From Bacteroidales bacterium (GTDB lineage Bacteria; Bacteroidota; Bacteroidia; Bacteroidales; F082), in NCBI GenBank assembly GCA_024709145.1, contig JANJXG010000040.1:1-64000 (forward strand): 64,000 nt of DNA, read 5' to 3'. A program made the position numbers and the translations under genes. A model generated the notes under the pieces. It did no database searches, was not told the DNA's origin, and was given only the letters and a program-made list of their open reading frames with translations. Shown here one piece after another: positions 1 to 7,198 of this stretch. Within the stretch, counting starts at the first letter, position 1. The number at the start of each line of letters is the position of its first letter.

Positions 1-1577
1 GGGAAGAATACGTTGTTGGATTTGTAATACTCGTATGAAATACCAGCATTAACAGTATGCTTTCCTGAAAAATAGGTAATGTTGTCAGTGATGTTGAGGG
101 TTGAATAATTGAGTTGGTTTGAAGGAGTGAAAGGATCAAAACCGATCGAAGTATAAGTAGCTTCGCCAGCGGCTGACAGAATGTCGATGGTGGGGAAGAT
201 ATCTGTCCTGTATTCACGATCTTCAATTTGCTTATTATAGGTAGCAATAAAATTGTTAAAGAGTTTTGAATTCACGGTTGAGTTTAACTCCACTGCCACT
301 GAACGGGTGTTGTCCTGGATGATGTAACCAGTATTTTGAGGAGAAATAGCATCGGCACGGTTGGTTCTGTTGCCATTTCCAGCTGTGTTGCTGCTGTTGC
401 TGTCGCTGATTCTTTGATCTGCGTCGGAATCATGGTGTGAGTAACGAACAGACAATTTGTTTTTGTCGTTGATGTTATAATCCAAACGGACCAAAAACTT
501 CATACTATTTACTTCGTTATTAAAACCATCAAGGGCGCCAAGATCGCGGCCAAAGTTGGTTTGCATGAAATTAGCAAGGTCCTGCATATCAGCAAGGGTT
601 GTTCTTGAAACGTTGCCGGTAGCACCTGGTTTATCAAGAACCCAATCGAGAGCTGGCACACTGCTCTTAAACTGTTCGGCATTGAGGAAGAAGAACAATT
701 TGTTTTTGATAATTGGTCCGCCAATGCTTAAACCAAAGGTCTTTTCATCAATATTGACAGTGCCAAGATCTTTTCCGGCAACTTTGTTACCTGCAATTCC
801 ATCATTTCTGAAAAGGAAATAACCTGTGCCTGTGAAGTTATTGGTTCCTGAGCGGGTAACTGCATTGATGCTGGCACCTCCAAAACCTGATTGACGCACG
901 TCAAAAGGAGTGATGTTTAACTGGATTTCTTCAAGAGCATCCAAAGAAACGGCTGTTGTTCCTGTGCGACCTCCGGCCTGACTTGAACTTCCAAGGCCGA
1001 ATCCGTTGTTGAAAACCGAACCGTCGATTGTAAAACTGTTGAACCTTGTGTCTTGACCTGCAAATGAACGTCCATTTCCATAGGCATTGTAGGTGAGAAT
1101 GTCGTTAATGGTACGGCCGATGGTTGGCATCGACATGATATTGTTCTGGTTAAAAGAGGCAGCAGCTCCTGTTCTGTCCGAGCTGAAAACGTCGTTTCTG
1201 TTCGAAACCACTTCAACTTCAGATAGTTCGGTTGAGGCTTCAGCAAGTTTAAAGTTAAGGTTGGCCGAAACACCAAGGCTTAGCATTACATTTTCCTGAA
1301 CTTGCTCTTTGAAACCAACAAAGGATACAGTGACCTTGTAAGGTCCGCCAACACGCATGTTGTTAATAATGTAACGACCTTCTTCATTGGAGATCGTTGC
1401 ATAAACAGTACCAGAGGGTTGATGCACTGCAACGATTGTTGCACCCGGAAGTGATTCTTTGCTTAAGGATTCAACCCTACCATTCATAGCTGAACTTGTA
1501 GAACCTTGTCCCATTGCAAACTGCCAGCCAATTACTAAAATCAGCAACAGCAAACTAAAAAGATAACTCTTTTTCAT
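1..1577 (-). CDS. TonB-dependent receptor, Oar-like (C-terminal part beyond the window)
   Basis: Partial gene: 525 complete codons are visible and the 3' end lies left of the window. The product starts with a hydrophobic signal peptide ([18 protein letters not shown]), then a carboxypeptidase-regulatory-like beta-sandwich (about residues 30-110, with the typical NEEGRYII and VGFKEQ phrases), then a plug-like domain and beta-barrel sequence rich in F/Y/N. The phrase [14 protein letters not shown] is typical of Oar-like receptors of the outer membrane. The start at 1577 is supported by a well-spaced promoter just upstream. The substrate cannot be read from the sequence; Oar-type proteins often handle peptides or proteins or act as surface adhesins (family knowledge). 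No SusD-like partner is visible inside the window. Confidence 0.9.
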   Translation of the reverse strand, partial: MKKSYLFSLLLLILVIGWQFAMGQGSTSSAMNGRVESLSKESLPGATIVAVHQPSGTVYATISNEEGRYIINNMRVGGPYKVTVSFVGFKEQVQENVMLSLGVSANLNFKLAEASTELSEVEVVSNRNDVFSSDRTGAAASFNQNNIMSMPTIGRTINDILTYNAYGNGRSFAGQDTRFNSFTIDGSVFNNGFGLGSSSQAGGRTGTTAVSLDALEEIQLNITPFDVRQSGFGGASINAVTRSGTNNFTGTGYFLFRNDGIAGNKVAGKDLGTVNIDEKTFGLSIGGPIIKNKLFFFLNAEQFKSSVPALDWVLDKPGATGNVSRTTLADMQDLANFMQTNFGRDLGALDGFNNEVNSMKFLVRLDYNINDKNKLSVRYSHHDSDADQRISDSNSSNTAGNGNRTNRADAISPQNTGYIIQDNTRSVAVELNSTVNSKLFNNFIATYNKQIEDREYRTDIFPTIDILSAAGEATYTSIGFDPFTPSNQLNYSTLNITDNITYFSGKHTVNAGISYEYYKSNNVFF

Positions 1578-1612
1578 AAAAAGGCAATTTGGTTAATAAA
1601 GTGATTAGGCGC

Positions 1613-1642
1613 CAAAAGTATTACAATTCAACTTTTCATCAA
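1613..1642 (-). promoter_or_regulatory. Bacteroidota-type promoter of the Oar-like receptor
   Basis: On the minus strand a -33 TTG (1640-1642) is followed after 19 bp by the -7 box TACTTTTG (1613-1620), matching the Bacteroidota consensus exactly. Transcription would start near 1606, leaving a leader of about 30 nt before the ATG at 1577. Confidence 0.75.
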
Positions 1643-1706
1643 TTAAGAAATTATTAAGCTTATCTGAGTCTTGATGTAGTAATTTCTTAAACATCTGAAT
1701 AACAGT

Positions 1707-1755
1707 AATATGCACATATTACCTTGTTAATAATTTGTGCATATTTTTTTTTATT
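1707..1755 (+). other. Terminator-like hairpin pointing along the plus strand, without a plus-strand gene
   Basis: AATATGCACA (1707-1716) and its perfect complement (1736-1745) form a 10-bp stem with a 19-nt loop, followed on the plus strand by a long T-rich tract. Both flanking genes are on the minus strand, so this is not an ordinary terminator for either. It lies about 125 nt beyond the stop codon of the riboswitch-controlled receptor and could still form the 3' end of its mRNA as a hairpin without a U-tract. Confidence 0.5.
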
Positions 1756-1869
1756 TTTTTAACAGATGGTTTTATCAACTATCTCATTGATTCTTTGTCG
1801 CTTAAATATGATGTCAGACAGCTTATCTGGATGTGAATCTTCTTTGTTGGATTACATTGTTTTAACAGC

Positions 1870-4443
1870 TTATTCACCAAATTGATAGCGTATACCGGCA
1901 TCCAGTGTTCGTCCGAATGACCAAAAGCCTCTAAATGTTTCAAGGTTGTGACCTGAACCATCTTCACCGTTCAAAATATGTTGAGAATTTAACAGGTTGT
2001 TGACATTGCCAAAAAGCATGAAATGCTCTTTCCCAAGCTTGAACGGATACCGGAAACCTGCGTTAGCCAATGTATAGGATGGAAGTCGGTAAGATTGAGC
2101 TCTGTCGTTTGGATTTTGCCTGCCTGAAGGGTCAAACTGCGCGTATTGCCTGTCGGAGTAGATGGCCTCAACAGTCAATTCTAATGTTTTAAAGAGCTTA
2201 AAATCAAGAGCTAATCCGAATTGAAATTGAGGCTGACCACCTGTAAAAAGTCCTTTGGCGTACACATGAACCGTATCAACAGCTATATCTCTGTCATTGA
2301 ATAAAACAGCTGAAACATCATTTTGCCATTTCCAGCTTCCGGTTGAAATATAACCGCGAAGAGATATTTCCGGTGTCAATCCAGCGTTCAACTCAAGTTC
2401 CAGTCCACGATGTAAGGCACTTAGCCCGCTTACCATTGCGCGGGTTTGTGTTTCATTTTCAAGCTGAATGTATTCGTTGGATAAAAATGAAACATCTTCC
2501 CACAGTGTATAGTAGGCTGAAAAGAGTGCCTGCAGATTTCCGGTTCTGTATTGGTAGCCTCCTTCTAGGGTTTTCACTTTTTCGTTTCGGATGTCTTGAA
2601 CCGGTTGATTTGAAAAATTTCCAAATATGAATTTGTAATAAGGAGCTTTGCTGAAAAAGGCAGCATTTAAAAAGACATGTTGTTGATCTGTAAGAAGATA
2701 GCTTATTCCTGTCTTGATGTCAAATCCGGGCTTTGAAACAGTCTCACTCCATTTATTATCAGGATAATTGTACACATCATGCCGTTTAAACCGATTGTCG
2801 GAGCCACTGGCAGACAGAAAGAAATCTGCATGACCAACATTTGTTTCAACTTGAGTAAAAACAGTTGTTTGATGGAGTAGCGCACCATTATGGATCCGGA
2901 TATAATCACCGTTTTTCTTAACTTGTTCACGTCCTGCAACTCCAGCTATCGACCAGCTGTAATCGTCGATATAAAAATTTCCTCCCAATAAATCAGCAAT
3001 CTGCTGCCTCAGATCAGAGCGAAAGAATCTATAATGAATTCCACTCATCCATTTTGTCGATTTTGAAAGCTTTGTTTCATAACTGGAAATAAGGCCGGTC
3101 CAGATATGACTAGCCAAAAAGTTTGTTTGCACTATTTTACTGTAACCATTCACTTTCTCACCGGATGCAAGCGTAAAAGTATCCGTGTTGGAAGCGTTGT
3201 ATCTGTAAATTCCATGCCAATCGATCTGACCTGTTTCGTCCCTGAATTGGTAAAGATTTACATCATAGCCAAGATTATCATGCCATTTTCCCCCTCCTTT
3301 TCCGGGAGAAAAATAGACTGAAGTTGCCAGCATTCCTTCGCTACCAACAGATAAATAATGATTGAGGGCAGCATGTGGCTTGTGGTAAAAGTTTTCGGAG
3401 CTGTTCTGCAACTCGCCATTCAGAACACCCCATTCTTTGTTATATGTCGGCCCGAATTTATCAACCTCAGCCTTGCTTAGTTTAAGATTTCGCTGGCCAT
3501 GTCTCTCCGGTCCTCCCAGAAGGGTAAATATAACTCTTTGACGTTGATTGATTTCCTTACTAATGTTAAAAAAATATGCCCATCCGTCAACATAGGTTCC
3601 GTCAATATAGCCTTCACCAGTTGTACGTGAACCAAGGAAGGAAACAGACCAACCTTTTTCGTTCAGACCACTTTGATAACTAAAGCTAAGTTTTTTGTTA
3701 CCATAGGATGTGGTTGAAAAGTTAAGACTACCGCCGCGAAGCTTTCCCGCGTCAGTTGTGCGGATATTTACCGTACCACCTACTGAGTTCAGTGCAATCT
3801 TTGAGGCACCGATCCCTCGCTGGATTTGGATGTTCGATGCAACTTCTGTTAATCCCATCCAATTGTTCCAATACACAAGACCGTTTTCAGCACCGTTTAT
3901 TGGAACTCCATTAAGAAGCACGGCAATGTTTTCCTGCTCAAACCCTCTGATGCGCAGGCTGGCATCTCCTGAACCACCTCCTTCACGGACAGCGAAAATT
4001 CCTGGAGAAAAATTCATGATTTCAGGCAAGGGCCTGTCACCCAAACCAGTAATGATATGATCCTGACTGATATTTGTGAATGCGATCGGGTTGTATCGTG
4101 CTGTAGCCTGGTCTACCAAAATGTTGATTTCATCCAGATCAATCATTGTTGGAACCATCTCAATGATAAGATTTGAATGTTGTGACGATATTGTTAGTGT
4201 GATCATCTGCGTCTCATAACCAAGGAAGCGAATTTGTATCTGAGTCGGAAACTCAAAAGCTGTTAATGCAAATCGCCCTTCGACATCAGAAATCGTTCCC
4301 CAACCAGATTTATGTTCTTGAAGTGAAACACCTGTCAATGCTTGCCCACTTTGGGAATCAATGACTTTTCCCTGAATCAAATGTTGTGTAAATGCATGAA
4401 GATAAACAAGCAACATGATAATAAGTAGAGTAAATCGTGTCAT
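1870..4443 (-). CDS. TonB-dependent outer-membrane receptor under FMN riboswitch control (predicted flavin importer)
   Basis: 857 residues from the chosen start. A signal peptide (MTRFTLLIIMLLVYLHAF) is followed by a carboxypeptidase-regulatory-like domain (about 20-105), a plug domain (about 115-225; RIRGFEQENIAVLLNGVPI and GASKIALNSVGGTVNI are typical) and a 22-strand-type barrel to the C-terminus (ends IRYQFGE). An in-frame ATG at 4464 lies directly on the U-tract of the riboswitch terminator, so translation more likely starts at 4443, which also gives a proper signal peptide. The FMN riboswitch immediately upstream predicts expression when FMN is low, so the cargo is probably riboflavin or a related flavin taken up with TonB energy. 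That assignment rests on regulation only; the barrel itself gives no ligand. No inner-membrane flavin transporter or rib biosynthesis gene is adjacent. Confidence 0.9.
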   Translation of the reverse strand: MTRFTLLIIMLLVYLHAFTQHLIQGKVIDSQSGQALTGVSLQEHKSGWGTISDVEGRFALTAFEFPTQIQIRFLGYETQMITLTISSQHSNLIIEMVPTMIDLDEINILVDQATARYNPIAFTNISQDHIITGLGDRPLPEIMNFSPGIFAVREGGGSGDASLRIRGFEQENIAVLLNGVPINGAENGLVYWNNWMGLTEVASNIQIQRGIGASKIALNSVGGTVNIRTTDAGKLRGGSLNFSTTSYGNKKLSFSYQSGLNEKGWSVSFLGSRTTGEGYIDGTYVDGWAYFFNISKEINQRQRVIFTLLGGPERHGQRNLKLSKAEVDKFGPTYNKEWGVLNGELQNSSENFYHKPHAALNHYLSVGSEGMLATSVYFSPGKGGGKWHDNLGYDVNLYQFRDETGQIDWHGIYRYNASNTDTFTLASGEKVNGYSKIVQTNFLASHIWTGLISSYETKLSKSTKWMSGIHYRFFRSDLRQQIADLLGGNFYIDDYSWSIAGVAGREQVKKNGDYIRIHNGALLHQTTVFTQVETNVGHADFFLSASGSDNRFKRHDVYNYPDNKWSETVSKPGFDIKTGISYLLTDQQHVFLNAAFFSKAPYYKFIFGNFSNQPVQDIRNEKVKTLEGGYQYRTGNLQALFSAYYTLWEDVSFLSNEYIQLENETQTRAMVSGLSALHRGLELELNAGLTPEISLRGYISTGSWKWQNDVSAVLFNDRDIAVDTVHVYAKGLFTGGQPQFQFGLALDFKLFKTLELTVEAIYSDRQYAQFDPSGRQNPNDRAQSYRLPSYTLANAGFRYPFKLGKEHFMLFGNVNNLLNSQHILNGEDGSGHNLETFRGFWSFGRTLDAGIRYQFGE

Positions 4444-4464
4444 ATGTTGATGATTTATGGTCAT

Positions 4465-4492
4465 AAAAAATGCCCTGCTAAACTTCAGGGCA
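4465..4492 (-). terminator. Intrinsic terminator of the FMN riboswitch expression platform
   Basis: On the minus strand TGCCCTG and CAGGGCA (4486-4492 and 4471-4477) form a 7-bp stem with an 8-nt loop, followed by six U (4465-4470). The 5' side of this hairpin (4483-4493) is perfectly complementary over 11 nt to the 5' edge of the aptamer (4700-4710), giving an alternative antiterminator pairing. FMN binding should hold the aptamer P1 stem, free the terminator and stop transcription. Confidence 0.9.
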
Positions 4493-4591
4493 GATTAATT
4501 ATAACCAAATCACAATTGGGTAATGGCCCAATATGGTTCACTTCATGCTTTGCCATCATGACGGCAAATACAACAGAATCAAGAAATGGTT

Positions 4592-4713
4592 ATTCTTCTT
4601 CCATCCAGACTTTAACTGTCGGTTCCGGATTTACACCGGCTCAATCCTGCTGTTTCCAGCAAGAGTCGCGGACTTTAACCGCCGATCGGGAATTTCACCC
4701 TGCCCTGAAGAAT
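4592..4713 (-). promoter_or_regulatory. FMN riboswitch (RFN element)
   Basis: Read on the minus strand, the segment contains the conserved RFN core in order: AGGGCAGGGTGAAATTCCC, CGGCGGT, AGTCCGCGA, CCGGTGTAAATCCGG, ACCGACAGTTAAAGTC and GGATG. The closing P1 stem is ATTCTTC (4707-4713) pairing with GAAGAAT (4592-4598). All conserved segments are present with the expected spacing, so the aptamer looks intact. It lies between trxB and the TonB receptor and is followed by an intrinsic terminator, so it should act by transcription termination in response to FMN. Confidence 0.97.
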
Positions 4714-4719
4714 ACCTGG

Positions 4720-4727
4720 CAAAATTA
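4720..4727 (-). promoter_or_regulatory. Putative -7 box of the riboswitch transcript
   Basis: TAATTTTG on the minus strand matches the Bacteroidota -7 consensus TAnnTTTG and lies so that transcription would begin right at the P1 stem of the FMN aptamer (about 4713). No clear TTG is found at the -33 position, so the call rests on the -7 box and its position. Confidence 0.6.
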
Positions 4728-4794
4728 CTTAATTTTTATTTCCGTGTTTAAAATCAGAAATTTGGAAAGGTTCTAAATTACTCAATTCGGATTT

Positions 4795-5751
4795 TTACGA
4801 TACGACACCACTCAGTTTGGTTTTTCGCTGATTAATGTATTCCATTGCGTTCAATGCAGCTACTGTACCATCGGCTACTGCAAGGGTGATTTGTCTGTAT
4901 TTTTTTGCAATTGCATCACCTGCAGCAAACACGCCGTCAATATTAGTATGCATGTTCATATCTGCAATGATCTCCTTCCTTTCGTTCAGTTTAATGCATT
5001 TTCCTTGCAAAAAATCAGTGTTGGCTTCATAGCCAATGAATATGAAGACGCCGTCGAGCTTGATCTCTTTTGATGCTTTTGTATGCAGATTTTCAACTGA
5101 AATCGATTCAAGTTTTTCAGTTCCGTTGAAAGAGTTAATACGTGACTGAAGCATTACTTCAATTTTTGGATTATTCCAAACTTCTTCCTCAGCATGTTTA
5201 AAACCCTGAAAATGATCAAACTGATGAATCAGTGTCACTTTTGTTGCGTATTTTGTGAGTGATACAGCCTCTTCCAGAGCACTGTTTCCACCTCCTACGA
5301 CTGCAATTTCCTTGCCTGTGAAAAAATCGCCATCGCAGGTTGCACAATAGGAGATTCCTCTTCCGCGAAATAAGTCTTCCCCCGGAACATTCAAGCTCCG
5401 TGAGCGGCCTCCAGTGGCCAGAATGATGGTATCAGAGGTGTATCTGCTGCCGTTAGAAAGTGAAACTGATTTCGTTTCTGATTCAAAATCAATGGTTTGT
5501 ATTGAAATGCCCGACTTGATGATGCAGCCAAAGTTTTTAGCCTGCAACCTCATGTTGTTGCTAAGCTCATAGCCCGAAATGTGTTCAAATCCAGGGTAAT
5601 TGGCAATTTCGTGGGTTAAAATCATCTGACCCCCTGCAACCCCGGAGTCAAGAATCAAAACCGAGGCTCTTGCTCTTGAAAGGTAGATGCCAGCTGTTAA
5701 ACCTGCTGGTCCGGCACCGATGATAATTGTATCGTAATGTTTGATATCCAT
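4795..5751 (-). CDS. trxB: Thioredoxin reductase (NADPH)
   Basis: 318 residues, the usual length of low-molecular-weight bacterial thioredoxin reductase. It has the N-terminal FAD dinucleotide-binding motif GAGPAG (12-17), the redox-active CATC motif (Cys136 and Cys139), a second nucleotide-binding motif VVGGGNSALEEA (from 151) for NADPH and the C-terminal FAD-binding segment with DGVFAAGDA. The enzyme passes electrons from NADPH to thioredoxin in the cytoplasm. The gene follows a thioredoxin-like gene on the same strand after about 100 bp, and several further thioredoxins lie within 6 kb, which fits the assignment. The FMN riboswitch downstream belongs to the next gene. Confidence 0.93.
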   Translation of the reverse strand: MDIKHYDTIIIGAGPAGLTAGIYLSRARASVLILDSGVAGGQMILTHEIANYPGFEHISGYELSNNMRLQAKNFGCIIKSGISIQTIDFESETKSVSLSNGSRYTSDTIILATGGRSRSLNVPGEDLFRGRGISYCATCDGDFFTGKEIAVVGGGNSALEEAVSLTKYATKVTLIHQFDHFQGFKHAEEEVWNNPKIEVMLQSRINSFNGTEKLESISVENLHTKASKEIKLDGVFIFIGYEANTDFLQGKCIKLNERKEIIADMNMHTNIDGVFAAGDAIAKKYRQITLAVADGTVAALNAMEYINQRKTKLSGVVS

Positions 5752-5808
5752 ATAAATGAAGCTGAAATGGCGTCCAAAAAAAGAAAATATTGCGATGGTT
5801 TATCATTC

Positions 5809-5850
5809 ATGGGCTGCTTGAATGATTGAAACAAGCAGCCCATTATTTTT
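5809..5850 (+). other. 12-bp hairpin between the thioredoxin-like gene and trxB
   Basis: ATGGGCTGCTTG (5809-5820) pairs perfectly with 5832-5843 around an 11-nt loop. The T-rich tract (TATTTTTAA) is on the plus strand, while the flanking genes are on the minus strand. It sits just beyond the stop codon of the thioredoxin-like gene (5853), so it may still define the 3' end of that mRNA or weaken read-through into trxB. Confidence 0.5.
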
Positions 5851-5852
5851 AA

Positions 5853-6203
5853 TTAAGCCTTACCAAACTCACGGTCGAGAATCGTTGTAATTTGATCGCG
5901 GTTTTGGATGCTGCTGGTTGCGGCTGCAACTTTACCGTCCTTAAAATAGACTGTGAAAGGCAGACCCATAAAATTGCGGCACTCAGGTAAATTGCGGATG
6001 ATCGCTGCTTCAGGAGAACCAAACATCATATCGCGGAATGCAACATGGGTGTATTCATCCTGTAACTCGTCCATCACGCCATAAACGGGAATACACATGG
6101 GGCCCATTCTTCCACAGCATACCATCACATTGGATTCGGTGTTGATGAGTTCTGTCAATTCTGCTGCTGTTGCAACATGTTTTAAAGTTGTTGGTAGTAC
6201 CAT
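5853..6203 (-). CDS. Thioredoxin-like protein with a non-standard cysteine motif
   Basis: 116 residues, thioredoxin-sized, no signal peptide. The fold is suggested by the VMVCC strand, the segment after it (PVYGVMDELQDEY), the cis-proline-type strand GLPFTVYFKDGKV and a C-terminal helix. The usual WCGPC is replaced by CCGRMGPMC, with Cys29, Cys30 and Cys37, so the redox pair, if there is one, has an altered spacing. A further Cys lies in PECRNF. It is immediately upstream of trxB on the same strand and is probably served by it or co-regulated with it. It could instead be a non-redox thioredoxin-fold protein. The family was not recognised beyond the fold. Confidence 0.7.
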   Translation of the reverse strand: MVLPTTLKHVATAAELTELINTESNVMVCCGRMGPMCIPVYGVMDELQDEYTHVAFRDMMFGSPEAAIIRNLPECRNFMGLPFTVYFKDGKVAAATSSIQNRDQITTILDREFGKA

Positions 6204-6332
6204 TTTTTTGATCTTTAAATGTTCATAGTTTGACGGGGCAAAGATCAGAAATTATGCCAAATAGTGATACTAAAGCGATTTAATTTTTATATTTATTTCA
6301 ACTGACAATTACACCCATTCTAAAGTATTGTA

Positions 6333-7094
6333 TTACTGAATGATACGTTTGATTATTCGTAATTTATGAGTGTATTTACCAACTGATTGATTGAAAATCC
6401 CATTATGATCAATGCTGTCATACCTGACAAAACCAGAGGCGTGAATGACATTTTTGCTGTCAGTCAGAATTGCCACATGTGTGATTACTCCCTCTTCATT
6501 GTCAAAAAACGCCAAATCACCGGGAGCAGCCTCGTCAATAAAATCAATAATGACACCATGCTTTGCCTGCTCGTGCGCGTCGCGAGGTAAATTGATGCCG
6601 GCAAGTCCAAAAACGACCTGCGTAAAACCACTGCAATCATATCCAAAAATACTCCTTCCTCCCCATAAATAGGGGCTTCCCAGGGCAGAACGGGCACAAT
6701 CGAGGATAACTGTCTGCTGGGTTTTGACATCCCATGGTGTGTTGGGTAAGTAGAGCCTGGCAGCAGTTGTCAGGTGGTCGGAGCGCCTGATAGCCGATCC
6801 CATGCTGATTGGGATAATCGAGCCGTTTTGGAGTAAAACATTTGCCTGATTCGATTGCAATAAGCTTGCGTATGGTTCTGATTCCGTTGGTGTAAAATGC
6901 AACATATCAGTAATTTGACCTGTTGAGATCCAGCCTTCATACTGATCATGTGTTGTGCGTATCAGTTTCCAGGTTTGATAAGTGTCCAGTACTTCGATCG
7001 TTTCACCAAATAATATCTGATTTACCATTTCAGCTTTTTCAGACGGTGAAAATCTGACAGGCAGTTGAGATAGCTTAGAAATTGCCCATTTCAT
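6333..7094 (-). CDS. NlpC/P60 family (C40) cell-wall peptidase with SH3-like region
   Basis: About 253 residues. The N-terminal half (to about 115) resembles bacterial SH3-type wall-binding domains; the C-terminal half is an NlpC/P60 domain with the catalytic Cys in GYDCSGF (Cys154), the His in THVAIL (His206) and a second His near VIHASG (His218). Such enzymes cleave gamma-D-glutamyl-diaminopimelate bonds in peptidoglycan peptides, often during muropeptide recycling. An earlier in-frame TTG at 7115 was rejected because it overlaps a -7 promoter box; ATG at 7094 follows about 12 nt after the predicted transcription start. No obvious signal peptide is visible at this start, so action on imported muropeptides in the cytoplasm is possible. 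Confidence 0.9.
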   Translation of the reverse strand: MKWAISKLSQLPVRFSPSEKAEMVNQILFGETIEVLDTYQTWKLIRTTHDQYEGWISTGQITDMLHFTPTESEPYASLLQSNQANVLLQNGSIIPISMGSAIRRSDHLTTAARLYLPNTPWDVKTQQTVILDCARSALGSPYLWGGRSIFGYDCSGFTQVVFGLAGINLPRDAHEQAKHGVIIDFIDEAAPGDLAFFDNEEGVITHVAILTDSKNVIHASGFVRYDSIDHNGIFNQSVGKYTHKLRIIKRIIQ

Positions 7095-7112
7095 TGTTTC
7101 AGTTTTATTGTT

Positions 7113-7120
7113 CAAAGATA
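7113..7120 (-). promoter_or_regulatory. Putative -7 box of the NlpC/P60 gene
   Basis: TATCTTTG on the minus strand matches the Bacteroidota -7 consensus. It places the transcript start near 7106 and so selects ATG 7094 over the in-frame TTG at 7115. No good -33 TTG is seen. Confidence 0.5.
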
Positions 7121-7157
7121 ACCAAAGCCCATGTTATATGTAGTTGGGACCAAAAAA

Positions 7158-7187
7158 TTGTTTAACCGGATCAAAACACTAACTTTG
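7158..7187 (+). promoter_or_regulatory. Bacteroidota-type promoter of the 7TM-HD gene
   Basis: TTG at 7158-7160, a 19-bp spacer and TAACTTTG at 7180-7187 match the consensus exactly. Transcription would begin near 7194, only a few nucleotides before the first ATG (7199), so the mRNA has almost no leader if that start is used; ATG 7205 is the alternative. Confidence 0.78.
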
Positions 7188-7198
7188 CGAAAGATCCA

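Noticed and set aside
4444-4776. Plus-strand open frame of about 110 codons over the receptor leader
   Set aside because: It is the complement of the FMN riboswitch and terminator; the conserved RNA explains the sequence and no protein family is recognisable.
7095-7115. TTG start of the NlpC/P60 gene at 7115
   Set aside because: It overlaps the -7 box (7113-7120), so the codon would not be transcribed; ATG 7094 follows.
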